Position numbers and translations under genes: made by a program
The notes under the pieces: generated by a model
What the model was told of the DNA's origin: nothing
What the model saw: the letters and a program-made list of their open reading frames with translations, nothing else
Databases searched by the model: none
Part shown: piece by piece, positions 10,963-22,577 of the stretch
How the letters are laid out: every line of letters begins with the position of its first letter
How positions within the stretch are numbered: position 1 is the first letter of the stretch
Source: Rana temporaria
Taxonomy: Eukaryota; Chordata; Amphibia; Anura; Ranidae
DNA length: 64,000 bases
NCBI RefSeq assembly: GCF_905171775.1
Contig: NC_053494.1
Span: 134,953,592-135,017,591 of the forward strand
Reading direction: 5' to 3'

Positions 10963-11642
10963 GGACCCCTTTTACATGGACTGTCCGATCAGGTGCGCCT
11001 GTCAGCAGGCCCGGATTTACTCCCTTTGCCGCCCCAAGGCCGGGTCCTTGGGAGGTGCTGCCGCCAAAACTGACATTGAGAACCGGGGGGGGGGGGGGGT
11101 TGCTGCTGCCGAAAATTACATTGAGAGCCATCTCACCTCCTCTTCCCTCGGTTTTCTCTCCTCTCACCATCCGTGACATGACCGGGGGGAACTCCCGAAA
11201 TAAAAGTGAAAGTGTTCTCTCCTCTCAGCCACAGTGCCGCCCCTGCACCCACTGCTGCCCCAAGGCCTGGCCTTGTCTGGAATCCGGCCCTGCCTGTCAG
11301 TTTTTCAGGCGAACCTGATCAGACACTCTATTCACCTCTATGGGATGGCAGCAGTGACATGTCCTCTGACATCTGCTGCTATCCGATTCGATCCTCTCTG
11401 CCAAATCTAGGCAGATGGTGGTCCTATTTTCTATCCATCTGGTTGATCGGATAAGATGAAAAATGGACAAGCGGTCAGTTTTCATCCGATCTCACCATAG
11501 AGGAGAGCGAGACTGTCTATACAAGCTGTGCCCAGTAAGCGGAGACAGACCTGTCATCCGCGTGCTTAGCGGGGATTTGTGGAGCGATCCCCTGCTGAGC
11601 AAGCGGATCCTGCAGGACAGAGGCACCCATGTGAAAGGGGCC
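10963..11642. mobile_element. PIF/Harbinger-like MITE with nested hAT element
   Basis: The left end is GGACCCCTTTTACATGG and the right end CATGTGAAAGGGGCC before TTA (11,643-11,645). It is the same family as 10,408-10,743. A 287-bp hAT-like element and its 8-bp duplication interrupt it at 11,006-11,292. Confidence 0.6.
11006..11292. mobile_element. hAT-like MITE, 287 bp, with perfect 8-bp TSD
   Basis: It starts CAGGCCCGGATTTAC and ends GGAATCCGGCCCTG. CCTGTCAG is duplicated at 10,998-11,005 and 11,293-11,300. A G-run at 11,086-11,099 is internal. Confidence 0.85.
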
Positions 11643-12160
11643 TTAAAGCTTTGACAAAAAAAAAAAAAAAAACTGGAAGCCGATTGGTTTCTATGCAGGG
11701 CCGCATCAGATTTTGCACTCTCCAGTAATTCAACCCCCATAGTGTAGTTAAATACATGATATCTGGTATGCAGGTGAGATATCACAGAATTATCCGCTAT
11801 AGAGAAAGCAGCCTCCTAAAAGACAAGAAAAAAAAAACTGAGAAGCTGCCTCTGTTTACAAAGCTGGAGTTCTGTTTCCTTTGCTCGGATTGTTCTGGAC
11901 TGCATCAGTGGTAGAGCCGCTCTGAAAACGCATAAATCAGACTTCCTTCCACCCGCAGGGAAGGCACAGCTAATAGGATAACATAGGGACAGATAGATTT
12001 TTGTCCTTCTCTGTTCCCCTAATGCGGAACAATGACCTGTCAGTAGATTTTATTTTCTACATCCATGACTGTAAAGGGAAATGTAATACTAATACAAGGC
12101 TAAGCTTTTAACATCACTAATTCTCATAGTAAAAGGACAGGGGAAAGTAAATATCCTGAT
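11643..12160. other. No recognisable gene (about 520 bp)
   Basis: Begins with a poly-A run near 11,656-11,673 and the phrase AAGCCGATTGGTTTCTATGC, which looks like an old repeat fragment. The rest is non-repetitive up to the minisatellite. Confidence 0.35.
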
Positions 12161-14052
12161 ATAGTCAGGTCCCTCCCCGGAGAAGGAAGACTGCATCTAT
12201 AGTCAGGTCCGTCCCCGGAGAAGGAAGACTGCATCTATAGTCAGGTCCGTCCCCGGAGAAGGAAGACTGCATCTATAGTCAGGTCCGTCCCCGGAGAAGG
12301 AAGACTGCATCTATAGTCAGGTCCGTCCCCGGAGAAGGAAGACTGCATCTATAGTCAGGTCCGTCCCCGGAGAAGGAAGACTGCATCTATAGTCAGGTCC
12401 GTCCCCGGAGAAGGAAGACTGCATCTATAGTCAGGTCCGTCCCCGGAGAAGGAAGACTGCATCTATAGTCAGGTCCGTCCCCGGAGAAGGAAGACTGCAT
12501 CTATAGTCAGGTCCGTCCCCGGAGAAGGAAGACTGCATCTATAGTCAGGTCCCTCCCCGGAGAAGGAAGACTGCATCTATAGTCAGGTCCCTCCCCGGAG
12601 AAGGAAGACTGCATCTATAGTCAGGTCCCTCCCCGGAGAAGGAAGACTGCATCTATAGTCAGGTCCGTCCCCGGAGAAGGAAGACTGCATCTATAGTCAG
12701 GTCCGTCCCCGGAGAAGGAAGACTGCATCTATAGTCAGGTCCGTCCCCGGAGAAGGAAGACTGCATCTATAGTCAGGTCCGTCCCCGGAGAAGGAAGACT
12801 GCATCTATAGTCAGGTCCGTCCCCGGAGAAGGAAGACTGCATCTATAGTCAGGTCCGTCCCCGGAGAAGGAAGACTGCATCTATAGTCAGGTCCGTCCCC
12901 GGAGAAGGAAGACTGCATCTATAGTCAGGTCCGTCCCCGGAGAAGGAAGACTGCATCTATAGTCAGGTCCGTCCCCGGAGAAGGAAGACTGCATCTATAG
13001 TCAGGTCCGTCCCCGGAGAAGGAAGACTGCATCTATAGTCAGGTCCGTCCCCGGAGAAGGAAGACTGCATCTATAGTCAGGTCCGTCCCCGGAGAAGGAA
13101 GACTGCATCTATAGTCAGGTCCGTCCCCGGAGAAGGAAGACTGCATCTATAGTCAGGTCCGTCCCCGGAGAAGGAAGACTGCATCTATAGTCAGGTCCGT
13201 CCCCGGAGAAGGAAGACTGCATCTATAGTCAGGTCCGTCCCCGGAGAAGGAAGACTGCATCTATAGTCAGGTCCGTCCCCGGAGAAGGAAGACTGCATCT
13301 ATAGTCAGGTCCGTCCCCGGAGAAGGAAGACTGCATCTATAGTCAGGTCCGTCCCCGGAGAAGGAAGACTGCATCTATAGTCAGGTCCGTCCCCGGAGAA
13401 GGAAGACTGCATCTATAGTCAGGTCCGTCCCCGGAGAAGGAAGACTGCATCTATAGTCAGGTCCGTCCCCGGAGAAGGAAGACTGCATCTATAGTCAGGT
13501 CCGTCCCCGGAGAAGGAAGACTGCATCTATAGTCAGGTCCGTCCCCGGAGAAGGAAGACTGCATCTATAGTCAGGTCCGTCCCCGGAGAAGGAAGACTGC
13601 ATCTATAGTCAGGTCCCTCCCCGGAGAAGGAAGACTGCATCTATAGTCAGGTCCCTCCCCGGAGAAGGAAGACTGCATCTATAGTCAGGTCCCTCCCCGG
13701 AGAAGGAAGACTGCATCTATAGTCAGGTCCCTCCCCGGAGAAGGAAGACTGCATCTATAGTCAGGTCCCTCCCCGGAGAAGGAAGACTGCATCTATAGTC
13801 AGGTCCCTCCCCGGAGAAGGAAGACTGCATCTATAGTCAGGTCCCTCCCCGGAGAAGGAAGACTGCATCTATAGTCAGGTCCCTCCCCGGAGAAGGAAGA
13901 CTGCATCTATAGTCAGGTCCCTCCCCGGAGAAGGAAGACTGCATCTATAGTCAGGTCCCTCCCCGGAGAAGGAAGACTGCATCTATAGTCAGGTCCCCGG
14001 AGAAGGAAGACTGCATCCATAGTCAGGTCCCCGGAGAAGGAAGACTGCATCT
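12161..14052. repeat. 38-bp minisatellite, 50 units
   Basis: The unit starts ATAGTCAGGTCC and contains CCCCGGAGAAGGAAGACTGC. Counting gives 48 units of 38 bp and two final 34-bp units with an internal 4-bp deletion (13,985-14,052), total 1,892 bp exactly. One variable site (CCGTCC or CCCTCC) falls in blocks: C-type units 1, 11-13 and 39-48; G-type units 2-10 and 14-38. Near identity between units implies recent expansion or homogenisation. Frames across it are artefacts. Confidence 0.97.
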
Positions 14053-14522
14053 GCTGGAAGTGTACAGAGCACGCCACAAATGGGAAGCCATCCATTCCTA
14101 GTTACCAAGGTCTGACGATAGAACTCCTCTCTGATCCTCATTGTTCCATTCCATCTGTTTATAAAGCTTTGTCCTATTCAATTTTTACATTCACTAGTTT
14201 AGCACTTTGACTGCACCATTTTCTAGCTGTTCTTCCTATATCCGATTGTCTGCATTGGCCAATCTGAACACAAACATTTGCAGGATTATTACAGCATTGA
14301 AACAGCAAATGAAATGAACCATTCCTAAGAAGAACACAGGCTGGCAGGGCTGAATTATCCTTCTGCACATGCTAGTTTCCTGGCTCTCATGGTGGTTCAA
14401 GTACTTTCTGCCACTGGCCCAGAACAAGTATTTCCAGCAAGGAGTTTAGTCATTCCTGATCGGAATTATTTTTTTCAGTTTAATAGTTCAAATTGTATTC
14501 ACCACTACAACTTTCACAGACT
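14053..14522. other. No recognisable feature (about 470 bp)
   Basis: Apparently unique sequence. Overlapping 63-64-codon minus frames at 14,174-14,427 have no domain. Confidence 0.35.
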
Positions 14523-14706
14523 TCCCGCCAAGGCAATATCAGCTTTCCGCGTTTGAATGACAATTGCGGTCATGAAACACTACCCATAGGACATTTTTAT
14601 CAGATTTTTTATTTTTATTTTTACACAGAACTTTCTTTTGGTGGCATTTAATCACTGCTGTTTCTATTTTTTGCTAACCAAAATGAAAAAAGACAAAAAA
14701 TGTATG

Positions 14707-14740
<34 letters not shown>

Positions 14741-15139
14741 GTTTAACTTCCATTATAAAATTTTGCAAATAAGTACATTTTCTCCTTCACTGTTGTGTGA
14801 TGAGGCTGCACTGATAATTAGTGACACCCGATCACAGCCTATCTGTGTACATGTCCCCTGTCACACTTGCCAGTTACCGGCACCCATCTCCTCAGCATAT
14901 GAGAAAAGGAACGCCGATAACCAGCAAGTGGGTTTGCACGGGTTCAGCTGTGATTGGACACAGCAAATCACATGGTAAAGGGGCGCTGTGATTGGCCTTT
15001 TACTGAGATCTGTGATCACAAAGTGTGGCAGATGGACGCCCCAGGGGGCACGGTTCTGGGAGGTATGTCCATGGACGCCTCCTGGAACAATAGAGCAGCA
15101 ATGTAGTCTTTTGGCTATAGCGTGGGTCTGAAGTGGTTG
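14523..15139. mobile_element. Degenerate copy of the piggyBac-like TTAA MITE
   Basis: GAATGACAATTGCGGTCATG, AGAACTTTCTTTTGGTGG and TTTTTTGCTAACC match the 7,589-8,705 family, and GAAGTGG closes it at the right. The left end is not sharp. A 28-base A-run sits near 14,710-14,738. Confidence 0.6.
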
Positions 15140-15250
15140 AAGCATAATAGGTTAGCAGTGTAGCCCGTTAGCATTGGCTACTTTAATATCTCAAATCTTG
15201 GGGCCCCTCACAGGGTAAAAGTGGCAGCAAGGGACCTGGATGGGGACTTA

Positions 15251-15505
15251 GGCCTGATACAAAGTTTTTTTTTTTCCCCAACTCAGGGGGCTGATCAAAA
15301 AAAAAAAATAAGAAAAAGAGTGCAACGATCCCCATGCTGTGCCTTTGTGTTCTGACCTCAGAACACCGATTAGCGCTGATCAGATGCCGATTTTCTAGCA
15401 TGCCCCATTTAACACAAGTTGGTCGTGAGAACAGAGAGCTGTACACAGGCCAAAAGTCGGCCTGTTCCTGCTGCTACCAACCGATTTTCGGCGTGTGTAC
15501 AAGGC
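15251..15505. mobile_element. PIF/Harbinger-like MITE, TTA sites
   Basis: GGCCTGATACAAAG and GGCGTGTGTACAAGGC are imperfect inverted ends, with TTA at 15,248-15,250 and 15,506-15,508. It is related to the GTACACACG family at 25,672, 29,295, 36,066 and 37,211. Confidence 0.55.
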
Positions 15506-15509
15506 TTAA

Positions 15510-15804
15510 AGCTGGCCATAGATGGATAGAATTTCAAATAAAAGTTCTTAGGAAAAGTCTTAAGAAAAATCTCAGAACATTTGTTTGTCTTTTGGAATTA
15601 ATGGAATTTACAGATTAAAAACCACACACATTTAGAAAATCCTTAGTTAAAAAAAAAAAAAAAAAATCCATCCAGCTCCTTTGAACTCAATCACTGTGGT
15701 AGAACTGATTTAAACCAACGAACGATTAGAAAAAATTAAACTGTCTTAGAACCTTCTTTCACCCAAAAAAAATTGTTTGAAATTTTACCCACCTATGACC
15801 AGCT
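15510..15804. mobile_element. TTAA-type MITE, AGCTGGCCATAG family
   Basis: The inverted ends are AGCTGGCCATAGATGGATAG and CCACCTATGACCAGCT. The flanks are TTAA (15,506-15,509) and TTAG. The TTA of the preceding element and this TTAA overlap, so the two insertions abut. Confidence 0.6.
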
Positions 15805-15969
15805 TTAGGTGAGCATATCCTATGTCACTCACTGAAAGCCTATCAGGATGGGTTTGAGGGAAAGGAATTAGAGTTCCTGCCCGACAAAGGGGTCCTGCAT
15901 TGTTCCTAAACGTTGCACTACACCATTTTGCGATGTGATAATTCTTTGAAAAAAAAACGTATGGATGAA

Positions 15970-16545
15970 ATTAGGGTTGTCCTGATACCACTTTTTTAGG
16001 ACTGAGTACAAGTACCAATACTTTTTTCCCCCCCATGTACTCGCTGATACCGAATAACGATACTTTTTTTGTGATATGGGGGGGAAGAATGCCCCCTTAC
16101 ATTGGCGGTCAGGGGGAAGAATGCCCCCTTACATTGGCGGTCAGGGGGAAGAATGCCCCCTTACATTGGCGGTCAGGGGGAAGAATGCCCCCTTACATTG
16201 GCGGTCAGGGGGAAGAATGCCCCCTTACATTGGTGGTCAGGGGGAAGAATGCCCCCTTACATTGGCGGTCAGTATGCCCCTTTACAGTATGCTTTTTCAC
16301 ATGAAGTTACTACATTTTACACTTCAATTAAGGAGTTAGTTCTTGATAAGAGAAAGTGAGGAACGAAGTCTGCCGTTCAATCGTGCATGTCTCAATTGAT
16401 TTTTTTCTTACCCGCCTGAGGACTGCTCTGCTCTCCACCCACCACTCTCCACCCGCCGGTCTCTCGTCAATAGCAAAGTATCGGACAGGGCATCGGGAGC
16501 ATTTGCGCGAGTACGGTATCGACCCGATACCGATACTAGTCTGCT
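15970..16545. mobile_element. GATACCGA-type MITE carrying an internal minisatellite
   Basis: The left side reads AGGGTTGTCCTGATACCAC then ACTCGCTGATACCGA. The right side reads GAGTACGGTATCGACCCG, inverted. The expected terminal few bases on the right are not visible, so the boundary is approximate. A fragment of the same family is near 6,140. Confidence 0.45.
16081..16272. repeat. 32-bp minisatellite, 6 units
   Basis: Six units of exactly 32 bp built on GGGGAAGAATGCCCCCTTAC. Unit 5 carries GGTGGTCAG instead of GGCGGTCAG. Because 32 is not a multiple of 3, all three frames stay open and give the same repeat peptides shifted. Confidence 0.95.
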
Positions 16546-16949
16546 GGGGCTTCTTGCCTTCCTCTTGATCAACTGTGGGTATAGAATTGGGTATGTGGGA
16601 TTGTACGAAAAAAAATATTTATGGTTGACTTGGCTCCCATCATTATAGTAGTTAACAACCCAAAGAAACATAGCTATTACAGACAGTTTCTACATTTTCC
16701 ACAGATAATAGGAGCCTTTAATGAGGTACAGATATTGTGGTAGAGACTTTTCAAAACCATATATATGAAGATGTATATGTCATTCTTTTATAAGGCTTTT
16801 CTTATTAATGAGACTGAGATGTCGTTGGTCAACTGTCCTGTTTTTCTTAATCAACAGAGTGACTCGTTGTTAGAGTTCAACTAACAAAACGATTTTAAAC
16901 CTATAATAACATAGGGAGGTTATCTCAAAGGGATGGGGATCTGATAAGC
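16546..16949. other. No recognisable feature (about 400 bp)
   Basis: Mixed unique sequence with no motif, repeat or long frame that can be supported. Confidence 0.35.
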
Positions 16950-17113
16950 TTAGAGCGGGAAAAGGTACATTTGAGGGGCATTCTTAGAGTGGGAAAAAGG
17001 TACATTTGAGAGGCATTCTTAGAGCGGGGAAATGGTACATTTGAGAGGCATTCTTAGAGCGGGAAAAAGGTACATTTGAGGGGCATTCTCAGAGCGGGAA
17101 AAGTTACATCGGA
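16950..17113. repeat. 35-bp minisatellite, about 5 units
   Basis: Units begin near 16,950, 16,984, 17,019, 17,054 and 17,089 (34-35-bp period). The core is TTAGAGCGGGAAAAAGG then TACATTTGAGAGGCATTC. Confidence 0.85.
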
Positions 17114-17193
17114 AGGGTATATAGAGACAAGTCCTAGGTTGAGTAGAGGCAGACTGGATCATGATCTGACTTGGGAACCCTGGTGAAGTATTC

Positions 17194-17313
17194 TCTCTGC
17201 CCCTTTCTCCCCTTCTCCCCCCCCTCTCTCTCTCTCTCTCCCCTTTTCTCCCTCTCTCTCTCTCCTTCTTCCTCTCTCCGTTCTCTCTCATCTCTCTCTC
17301 CCCCCCCCTATTT
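17194..17313. repeat. CT-rich low-complexity tract
   Basis: An almost pure pyrimidine strand with CTCTCT runs and C-runs. Frames over it are compositional artefacts. Confidence 0.9.
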
Positions 17314-17630
17314 TAAGATAGGGCCTAAGATTAATCTCTGTAACTTTTTTTACTGTTTGTATAATTGTGTGCCTTGGATATTATCTTCGTTTTAAAGGTG
17401 TTATCGGTTATGTTATGATTGTATATATTGGAGTAATACAAGTTTCTTCTCTGTATCAATAAATGTAATACTTTTCTCTTTTCCGCAGCGCTATTCTTTG
17501 CTTTAATTTTTATATAGACAAAAAGGTTTTCATAGCTTACTTTAATTAGTTACGTGCGACATTAATATTTTTATGAATCGCTGATTATTAATTATGTACG
17601 TGCGTTATTAATTTTTCTATGACAATATCC
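17314..17630. other. No recognisable feature (about 320 bp)
   Basis: TATCAATAAATGTAATAC at about 17,454 contains an AATAAA, followed by TTTTCCGCAGCGCTATTC. This could be the tail of an old retroelement, but no body or duplication supports it. Confidence 0.3.
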
Positions 17631-17782
17631 ATAGATATTAGATGACCAATACCCAAGCCTGCTGCTGGTGAAGTGTATTGGGCACCCTTGGGTGAAGGAT
17701 CTGAGCATAGATATTAGATGACCAATACCCAAGCCTGCTGCTGGTGATCTGTATTGGGCACCCTTGGGTGAAGGATCCGAGC
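17631..17782. repeat. 76-bp tandem duplication
   Basis: Two copies of 76 bp, starting 17,631 and 17,707 at ATAGATATTAGATGACC, differ at only a few bases (GAAGTG/GATCTG, GGATCT/GGATCC). Confidence 0.9.
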
Positions 17783-20018
17783 AGAAAAAGAAGATAATTG
17801 CTTGGGCTGGATTAGTCTACCTGGTGGTTTGCCAACATCATCCGCTGCCTGCAGAGCACATTAGACTCAATTCATAAAGCTTTACACAAGGTGAGGGATT
17901 TTTATTTTCACTCATAACTAATTTCCAAACTTTATTGGACTTGGTTGAAAATAAGAATCACTTTTCTTTATTTTTTTAAATAGGGATCCTTGCCCTGGTG
18001 TGTTCGCTTTGTATACGGAGTAGGCAATATCAAACCACCCAAGGGCCCAATTACACCATGTCCGAGTGAGCCTAGGCAGCCTAACGGGGAATTCTTTAGC
18101 AATCGTCACACTGTACACTGCAATCTTGTCTCCACAGTCCGGGGGAATCCTTACCAAGCTGGGAGAATTTCAAAATTTAATATGCACAGATTTCTGTTAA
18201 AGCAGAAGTTTGCAAGATAACACCACACACTTAAAAATCTGATGACTGCAATAAAAAAATCAAAATACGTCTGCAGCTTGCAATACTTCCCGTAAACCAT
18301 ATCTGATCATGATGCACTATAGATGTATTCATAATAATGTCTATGATATGCACATACATCGTCAGTGATACAATCCAATTGTAGGATAGTGTGGTAACAT
18401 GCATGGGCAGGGTACATTTAGAGGATATTCAAGTAGTGTATGGCTAAAGCCAAACACATGTTAAGATCAAAGAGATTTTGTCAAAAGCTTCTCAGAGACC
18501 TCTTCAAGCATTAAAGCAGCCTAACCCAAGTCACTGCATTCTACTTCACATATCCCACTCCACATTGTAAGAGGAACCCACTCAGGATCCAACAACTCCA
18601 ACCATTCCTATTTCATCACGTTAATATTAGACTATCTGGCCAAACCTGCAGCAATCTACATCCTTATGAACGAGGTTTTATTTCAGAATAAAAGGTGCAA
18701 CGCTCAAAAACATAATACAAAATGTATGCATCTAAAAGTGAAATATAAAATGTGAAAAACATGAAATTTGACTCACAAATGAAAAAAAAAAAAAATAATA
18801 TATATATATATATTCTGTGCAGAAAAAAGGAAGCAACTTTAACAGTTAAAAGAAGTAGGTATTTAAGGTACGGTAAGGTACTGCTCGTCCATCTCCTCTC
18901 CCAATCTGACCGCTACAGCGGGAGAGGCCAAGAACTCCCGCTGACGTCAGCCAGGAAGAGAGGAGGATAGTGGCAGGCAGTCACATGAGCGCCGGGAGGT
19001 GCTCTGAAATAAGGTAGAAATTTGCATATTTTTTATAAAGCAGTTACATTGGGGCACATGTCGTTATCTAACAGAGGCTATTGTATGAACATAACATCGT
19101 TTTTAAAGGAGCAGTGAGGGGTGGGGAGCAGAGTAAGGAACTGGAACGAGCCGACAGGCAGGGAGGGAATGGGTGAGGGGGACAGAGCAGGGCTGCGGAT
19201 GACGGAGACACGTAAACTACCACAGTGTCAGGGCTCAGCAGCAATGATAAACTGTGATCAGTTTACAGTGGGGAGAGAGGGGGGCAGAACCAGGCTTCGC
19301 CTTAAAATGGCATCCAGATCACACAAGTGCTCTCCAAAACTTCCACTGTGCCAACTACCACCAGCACACCACACTCACCAGAAAGTATGGCTGTGTAAAT
19401 TATGGGCAGCGTAAAGGCTCTATAGGATCGTCCAAATAATGGCCTCTTTTCATAAGAAACAGTCTCTTGAACAAGATAACCCTCTGGTATTGGCATCAAC
19501 TGGACAACTCCACAGAGCCAGCAGGTAAGTAGCACGGCTATATAGAACAAGTGTTCACCAACTGGAGCCAAATAAAGCATATAGTGTTATACTTTTGGAT
19601 TGCCACAATAAATACAATAAAAACCACAGTCACCGGAATGTACAAATATGGCCTCTGCATACAGAACATGCAGTGATGTGATGTCAGCACTCTTAACGCC
19701 TCCCAAGGGCAGAAATCCACAACAATTACAACAATCCAGAGTATCATGGATGATGTCCACTAATACAAATGACCACCATACTAAATGATCAGATGGCCCT
19801 CTTTGAGAAGATATGGTCTCCACAGATTGGAACCCTACCTCCCCAAGGTTTGACCACCATCTCTTGAACTTTTGAACCCTACTGAAAATCCACCAAGCTG
19901 GCCCAGAAGACTCAAGAGCCCACGATCGCACAGCTCCTCAAGCCCCTACCCATCTTTCCTTATTTCTATACCCTTCTGCTCATCGACAAATTGGTGCACT
20001 GCCTTTAACGGTAGTATT
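17783..20018. other. Unassigned sequence (about 2.2 kb)
   Basis: No tandem repeat, TIR pair or coding exon can be supported. Frames up to 114 codons (19,587-19,931 minus) have no recognisable motif. A short A-run plus (AT)n lies at 18,780-18,812. It could be plain intron or an old degraded element. Confidence 0.35.
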
Positions 20019-20123
20019 GTTTACTTCAGGTACTTGTATAGCGCCATCAATTTACTCAGCACTTTAAATTGTACATTCGCATCAGTCTCTGCCTTCAAGG
20101 AGCTTACAGTCAAAGGTCCCTAA

Positions 20124-20549
20124 GGCCCCTTTCACACTGGGGTGGGAGGCACAGTGGAGGTATAGTGCCGCTAAAAATAGCAGCGCTATACCGTCGGAAT
20201 TGCCGCGGGATTCGGCCGCTAGCGGTGCGGTATTAACCCCCACTAGCGGCCGATGAAGGGTTAATACCACCCGCAATGCACCTCTGCAGAGGCGCATTGC
20301 GGGCGGTATTACCGCAGTTTCCCATTGTTTTAGATGCGAAGGAGCGGTGAAGGACCGGTATACACACTGCTCCTCTCACCTCTTCAAAGATGCTGCTAGA
20401 TTTTTTTTCTCTCCTGCCAGCGCATCGCCTCAGTGTGAAAGCCCTCAGGCTTTCACATTGAGATGGCTGAGCAGGAGTTGTTCAGGCGGTATAGCAGCGC
20501 CATTTTTAGCGCTGTACCGCCTGAAAAAACTTTCAGTGTGAAAGGGGTC
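20124..20549. mobile_element. PIF/Harbinger-like MITE, GGCCCCTTTCACACTGG family
   Basis: The ends are GGCCCCTTTCACACTGG and CAGTGTGAAAGGGGTC, with TAA on the left and TTA on the right. The interior has TTCGGCCGCTAGCGGTGCGG and GGCGGTATAGCAGCG in opposite orientations. A truncated relative is at 5,675. Confidence 0.7.
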
Positions 20550-20563
20550 TTACTCACATTCAT

Positions 20564-21096
20564 ACGTATAAGACGACCCCCTAATTTTCCAGCCAAAATG
20601 TTGGTTTTGGGATATACTCACCGTATAAGACTACCCCCTTCCTACTAGTCATGCCATGCCAGACGGTGCCACCATTACATGCCAGACTGTGCCACCATTA
20701 CATGCCAGACTGTGCCACCATTACATGCCAGACTGTGCCACCATTACATGCCAGACTGTGCCACCATTACATGCCAGACTGTGCCACCATTACATGCCAG
20801 ACTGTCCGCCCGAGGACGAGAGGGCATCCGTGATAAGCGGACACTAAAACACAGGATGAGAGGGCCTCCGTGATAGGCGGACACTGAACACCGTGCCTCC
20901 TGGGAAGCTGAGTGTTCCGCCTATCACGGAACAGAACACGTAAGAGGCGCGGCTTTTGAAAAAACATACAGCCACGATTCTGCACATCTTAGGATAAGGT
21001 AAGGATGTTAGGTTACCGGCATATAAGACGACCCCCGACTTTCAAGAAGATTTTAAGGGATTAGAAAGTAGTCTTATACGCCGGAAAATACGGTAC
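20564..21096. mobile_element. MITE with CGTATAAGACGAC motif
   Basis: CGTATAAGACGACCCCC at the left and CTTATACGCCGGAAAATACGG at the right are inverted. The left terminal CCGTATTTTCCGG is missing. It contains the 23-bp array at 20,655-20,806 and an inverted CCGTGATAGGCGGACAC / TGTTCCGCCTATCACGG pair. Confidence 0.55.
20655..20806. repeat. 23-bp minisatellite inside MITE
   Basis: Six complete 23-bp units start at 20,655 with core CATGCCAGACTGTGCCACC, plus a partial seventh. Unit 1 has GACGG instead of GACTG. Confidence 0.95.
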
Positions 21097-21386
21097 TAGG
21101 GTCAATTTAGACAGGAGCCAATTAGCTCTGGAGTGTGGGAGGAAACCGACAGTCATTGTAGTATGTCATAGATCAGACTAGAACTGCACAATTAATCGTT
21201 GTCATCCTGATTAAACCCCCCTGACGATCTCCAATGCAGAGTTTGCAGATTCTTTCATATAACAAGTGGAGAGACTATCTGCTCACTCAGCTGTCAAAAG
21301 ATCTGGGCAGTCAGCCAAGTATTTTTAAACAGGAAACATTGTAACTAATGCTTCCTTCTTAGATCAAAGGGATAAACTTATGTGCG

Positions 21387-21568
21387 TTAGCTCTTGTTCA
21401 CATTGATGCTACTTTGAAATCGCACTACTTCACTTGAAGTAGTGCGATTTCAAAGTAGCAAGGTCAGCGTGATTTCAGCTGCTACTTCAGCATGCACAGA
21501 TGTCTATGGAAATCACACCAGATCTCTCAAATCGCATGACAAATCGCTCCAATGTGAACCTAGGCTAA
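21387..21568. mobile_element. MITE with GTTCACATTG ends
   Basis: TTAGCTCTTGTTCACATTG at the left and CAATGTGAACCTAGGCTAA at the right are inverted. The interior holds a perfect hairpin, CTACTTTGAAATCGCACTAC and its complement, with a short loop. Confidence 0.65.
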
Positions 21569-21659
21569 AGAAAAGGCACTCTGACAATTTTTTAACATGA
21601 AACATTGTAACCAACTTCCTTCTTACAGCAAACGTGTGTGTAAATACAGGAAGTTTAAC

Positions 21660-22543
21660 CACTAAAGGACCGCCTCCTGCACATTTACGTCGGCAGAACG
21701 GCACGGCTGGGCACATGCACGTACAGGTACGTCCTGTGCTAGTACCCAGCCGTGGGTCGCGAGGGCCCGCGACCCGGTCCGAAGCTTCGTGACCGCGGGA
21801 CCCGATCGCCGCTGGATGCCCGCGATCGGTCCCCGGAGCTGAAGAAGGGGGAGAGCTGTGTGTAAACACAGCTTCCACGTTCTTCACTGTGGCGGCGTCA
21901 TCGATCGTGTGATCCCTTTTATAGGGGTACACAATCGATGACATCACACCTACAGCCACACCTCCCTACAGTTAGAAACACATATTAGGTCATACATAAC
22001 CCCTTCAGCGCCCCCTTGTGGTTAACTCCCAAACTGCAATTGTCATTTTCACAATAAACAATGCATTTTTTTGCTGTGAAAATGACAATGGTCCCAAAAA
22101 TGTGTCAAAATTATCCGAAAAATACAATAAGACAATCACCTATTTTGTAAAAGATATACATTTTGCGCAAACCAACCGATAAACGATTATTGCGATTTTT
22201 TTTTACCAAAAATAGGTAGAAGAATACATATCTGCCTAAACTGAGAAAAAATAATGTTTTTTTATATATTTTTGGGGGATATTTATTATAGCAAAAAGTA
22301 CAAATATTGCATTTGTTTCAAAATTGTCGCTCTATTTTTGTTTATAGCGCAAAAAATAAAAACCGCAGAGGTGATCAAATACCACCAAAAGAAAGCTTCA
22401 TTTGTGGGGGGAAAAAAAAACCCGCCAATTTTGTTGGGAAGCCACGTCGCACGACCGCGCAATTGTCTGTTAAAGCGACACAGTGCCGAATCGCAAAACC
22501 TGGCCTGGTTCTTTAGCTGCCTAAAGGTCCGGGTCTTAAATGG
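21660..22543. mobile_element. piggyBac-like TTAA MITE, reverse orientation
   Basis: TTAA at 21,656-21,659 and 22,544-22,547. The ends are CCACTAAAGGACC and GGTCTTAAATGG. The interior, in reverse relative to 7,589-8,705, shows ACCACCAAAAGAAAGCT and CGCGCAATTGTCTGTTAAAG. Confidence 0.75.
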
Positions 22544-22577
22544 TTAAAGTCCAAATCTTTTTCTGACACTTGTTTAA

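Larger units (their letters stand above)
20019..21167. repeat. Old interspersed repeat split by two MITEs
   Basis: Three pieces fit end to end: 20,019-20,123 (TACTTGTATAGCGCCATC to CTTCAAGGAGCTTACAGTC), 20,550-20,563 (TTACTCACATTCAT), and 21,097-21,167 (CTAGGGTCAATTTAGACAGG to GTGTGGGAGGAAACCG). The last piece is the complement of the SINE-tail sequence seen near 32,335-32,380. The host repeat was broken by insertions at 20,124-20,549 and 20,564-21,096, giving a relative age order. Confidence 0.55.

Noticed and set aside
12161..14052. CRISPR-like array
   Set aside because: Units are contiguous with no unique spacers, and the context is vertebrate nuclear DNA; it is a minisatellite.
17019..17395. 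Arg/Glu- or Ser/Leu-rich frames
   Set aside because: Translation of a CT-rich low-complexity tract.
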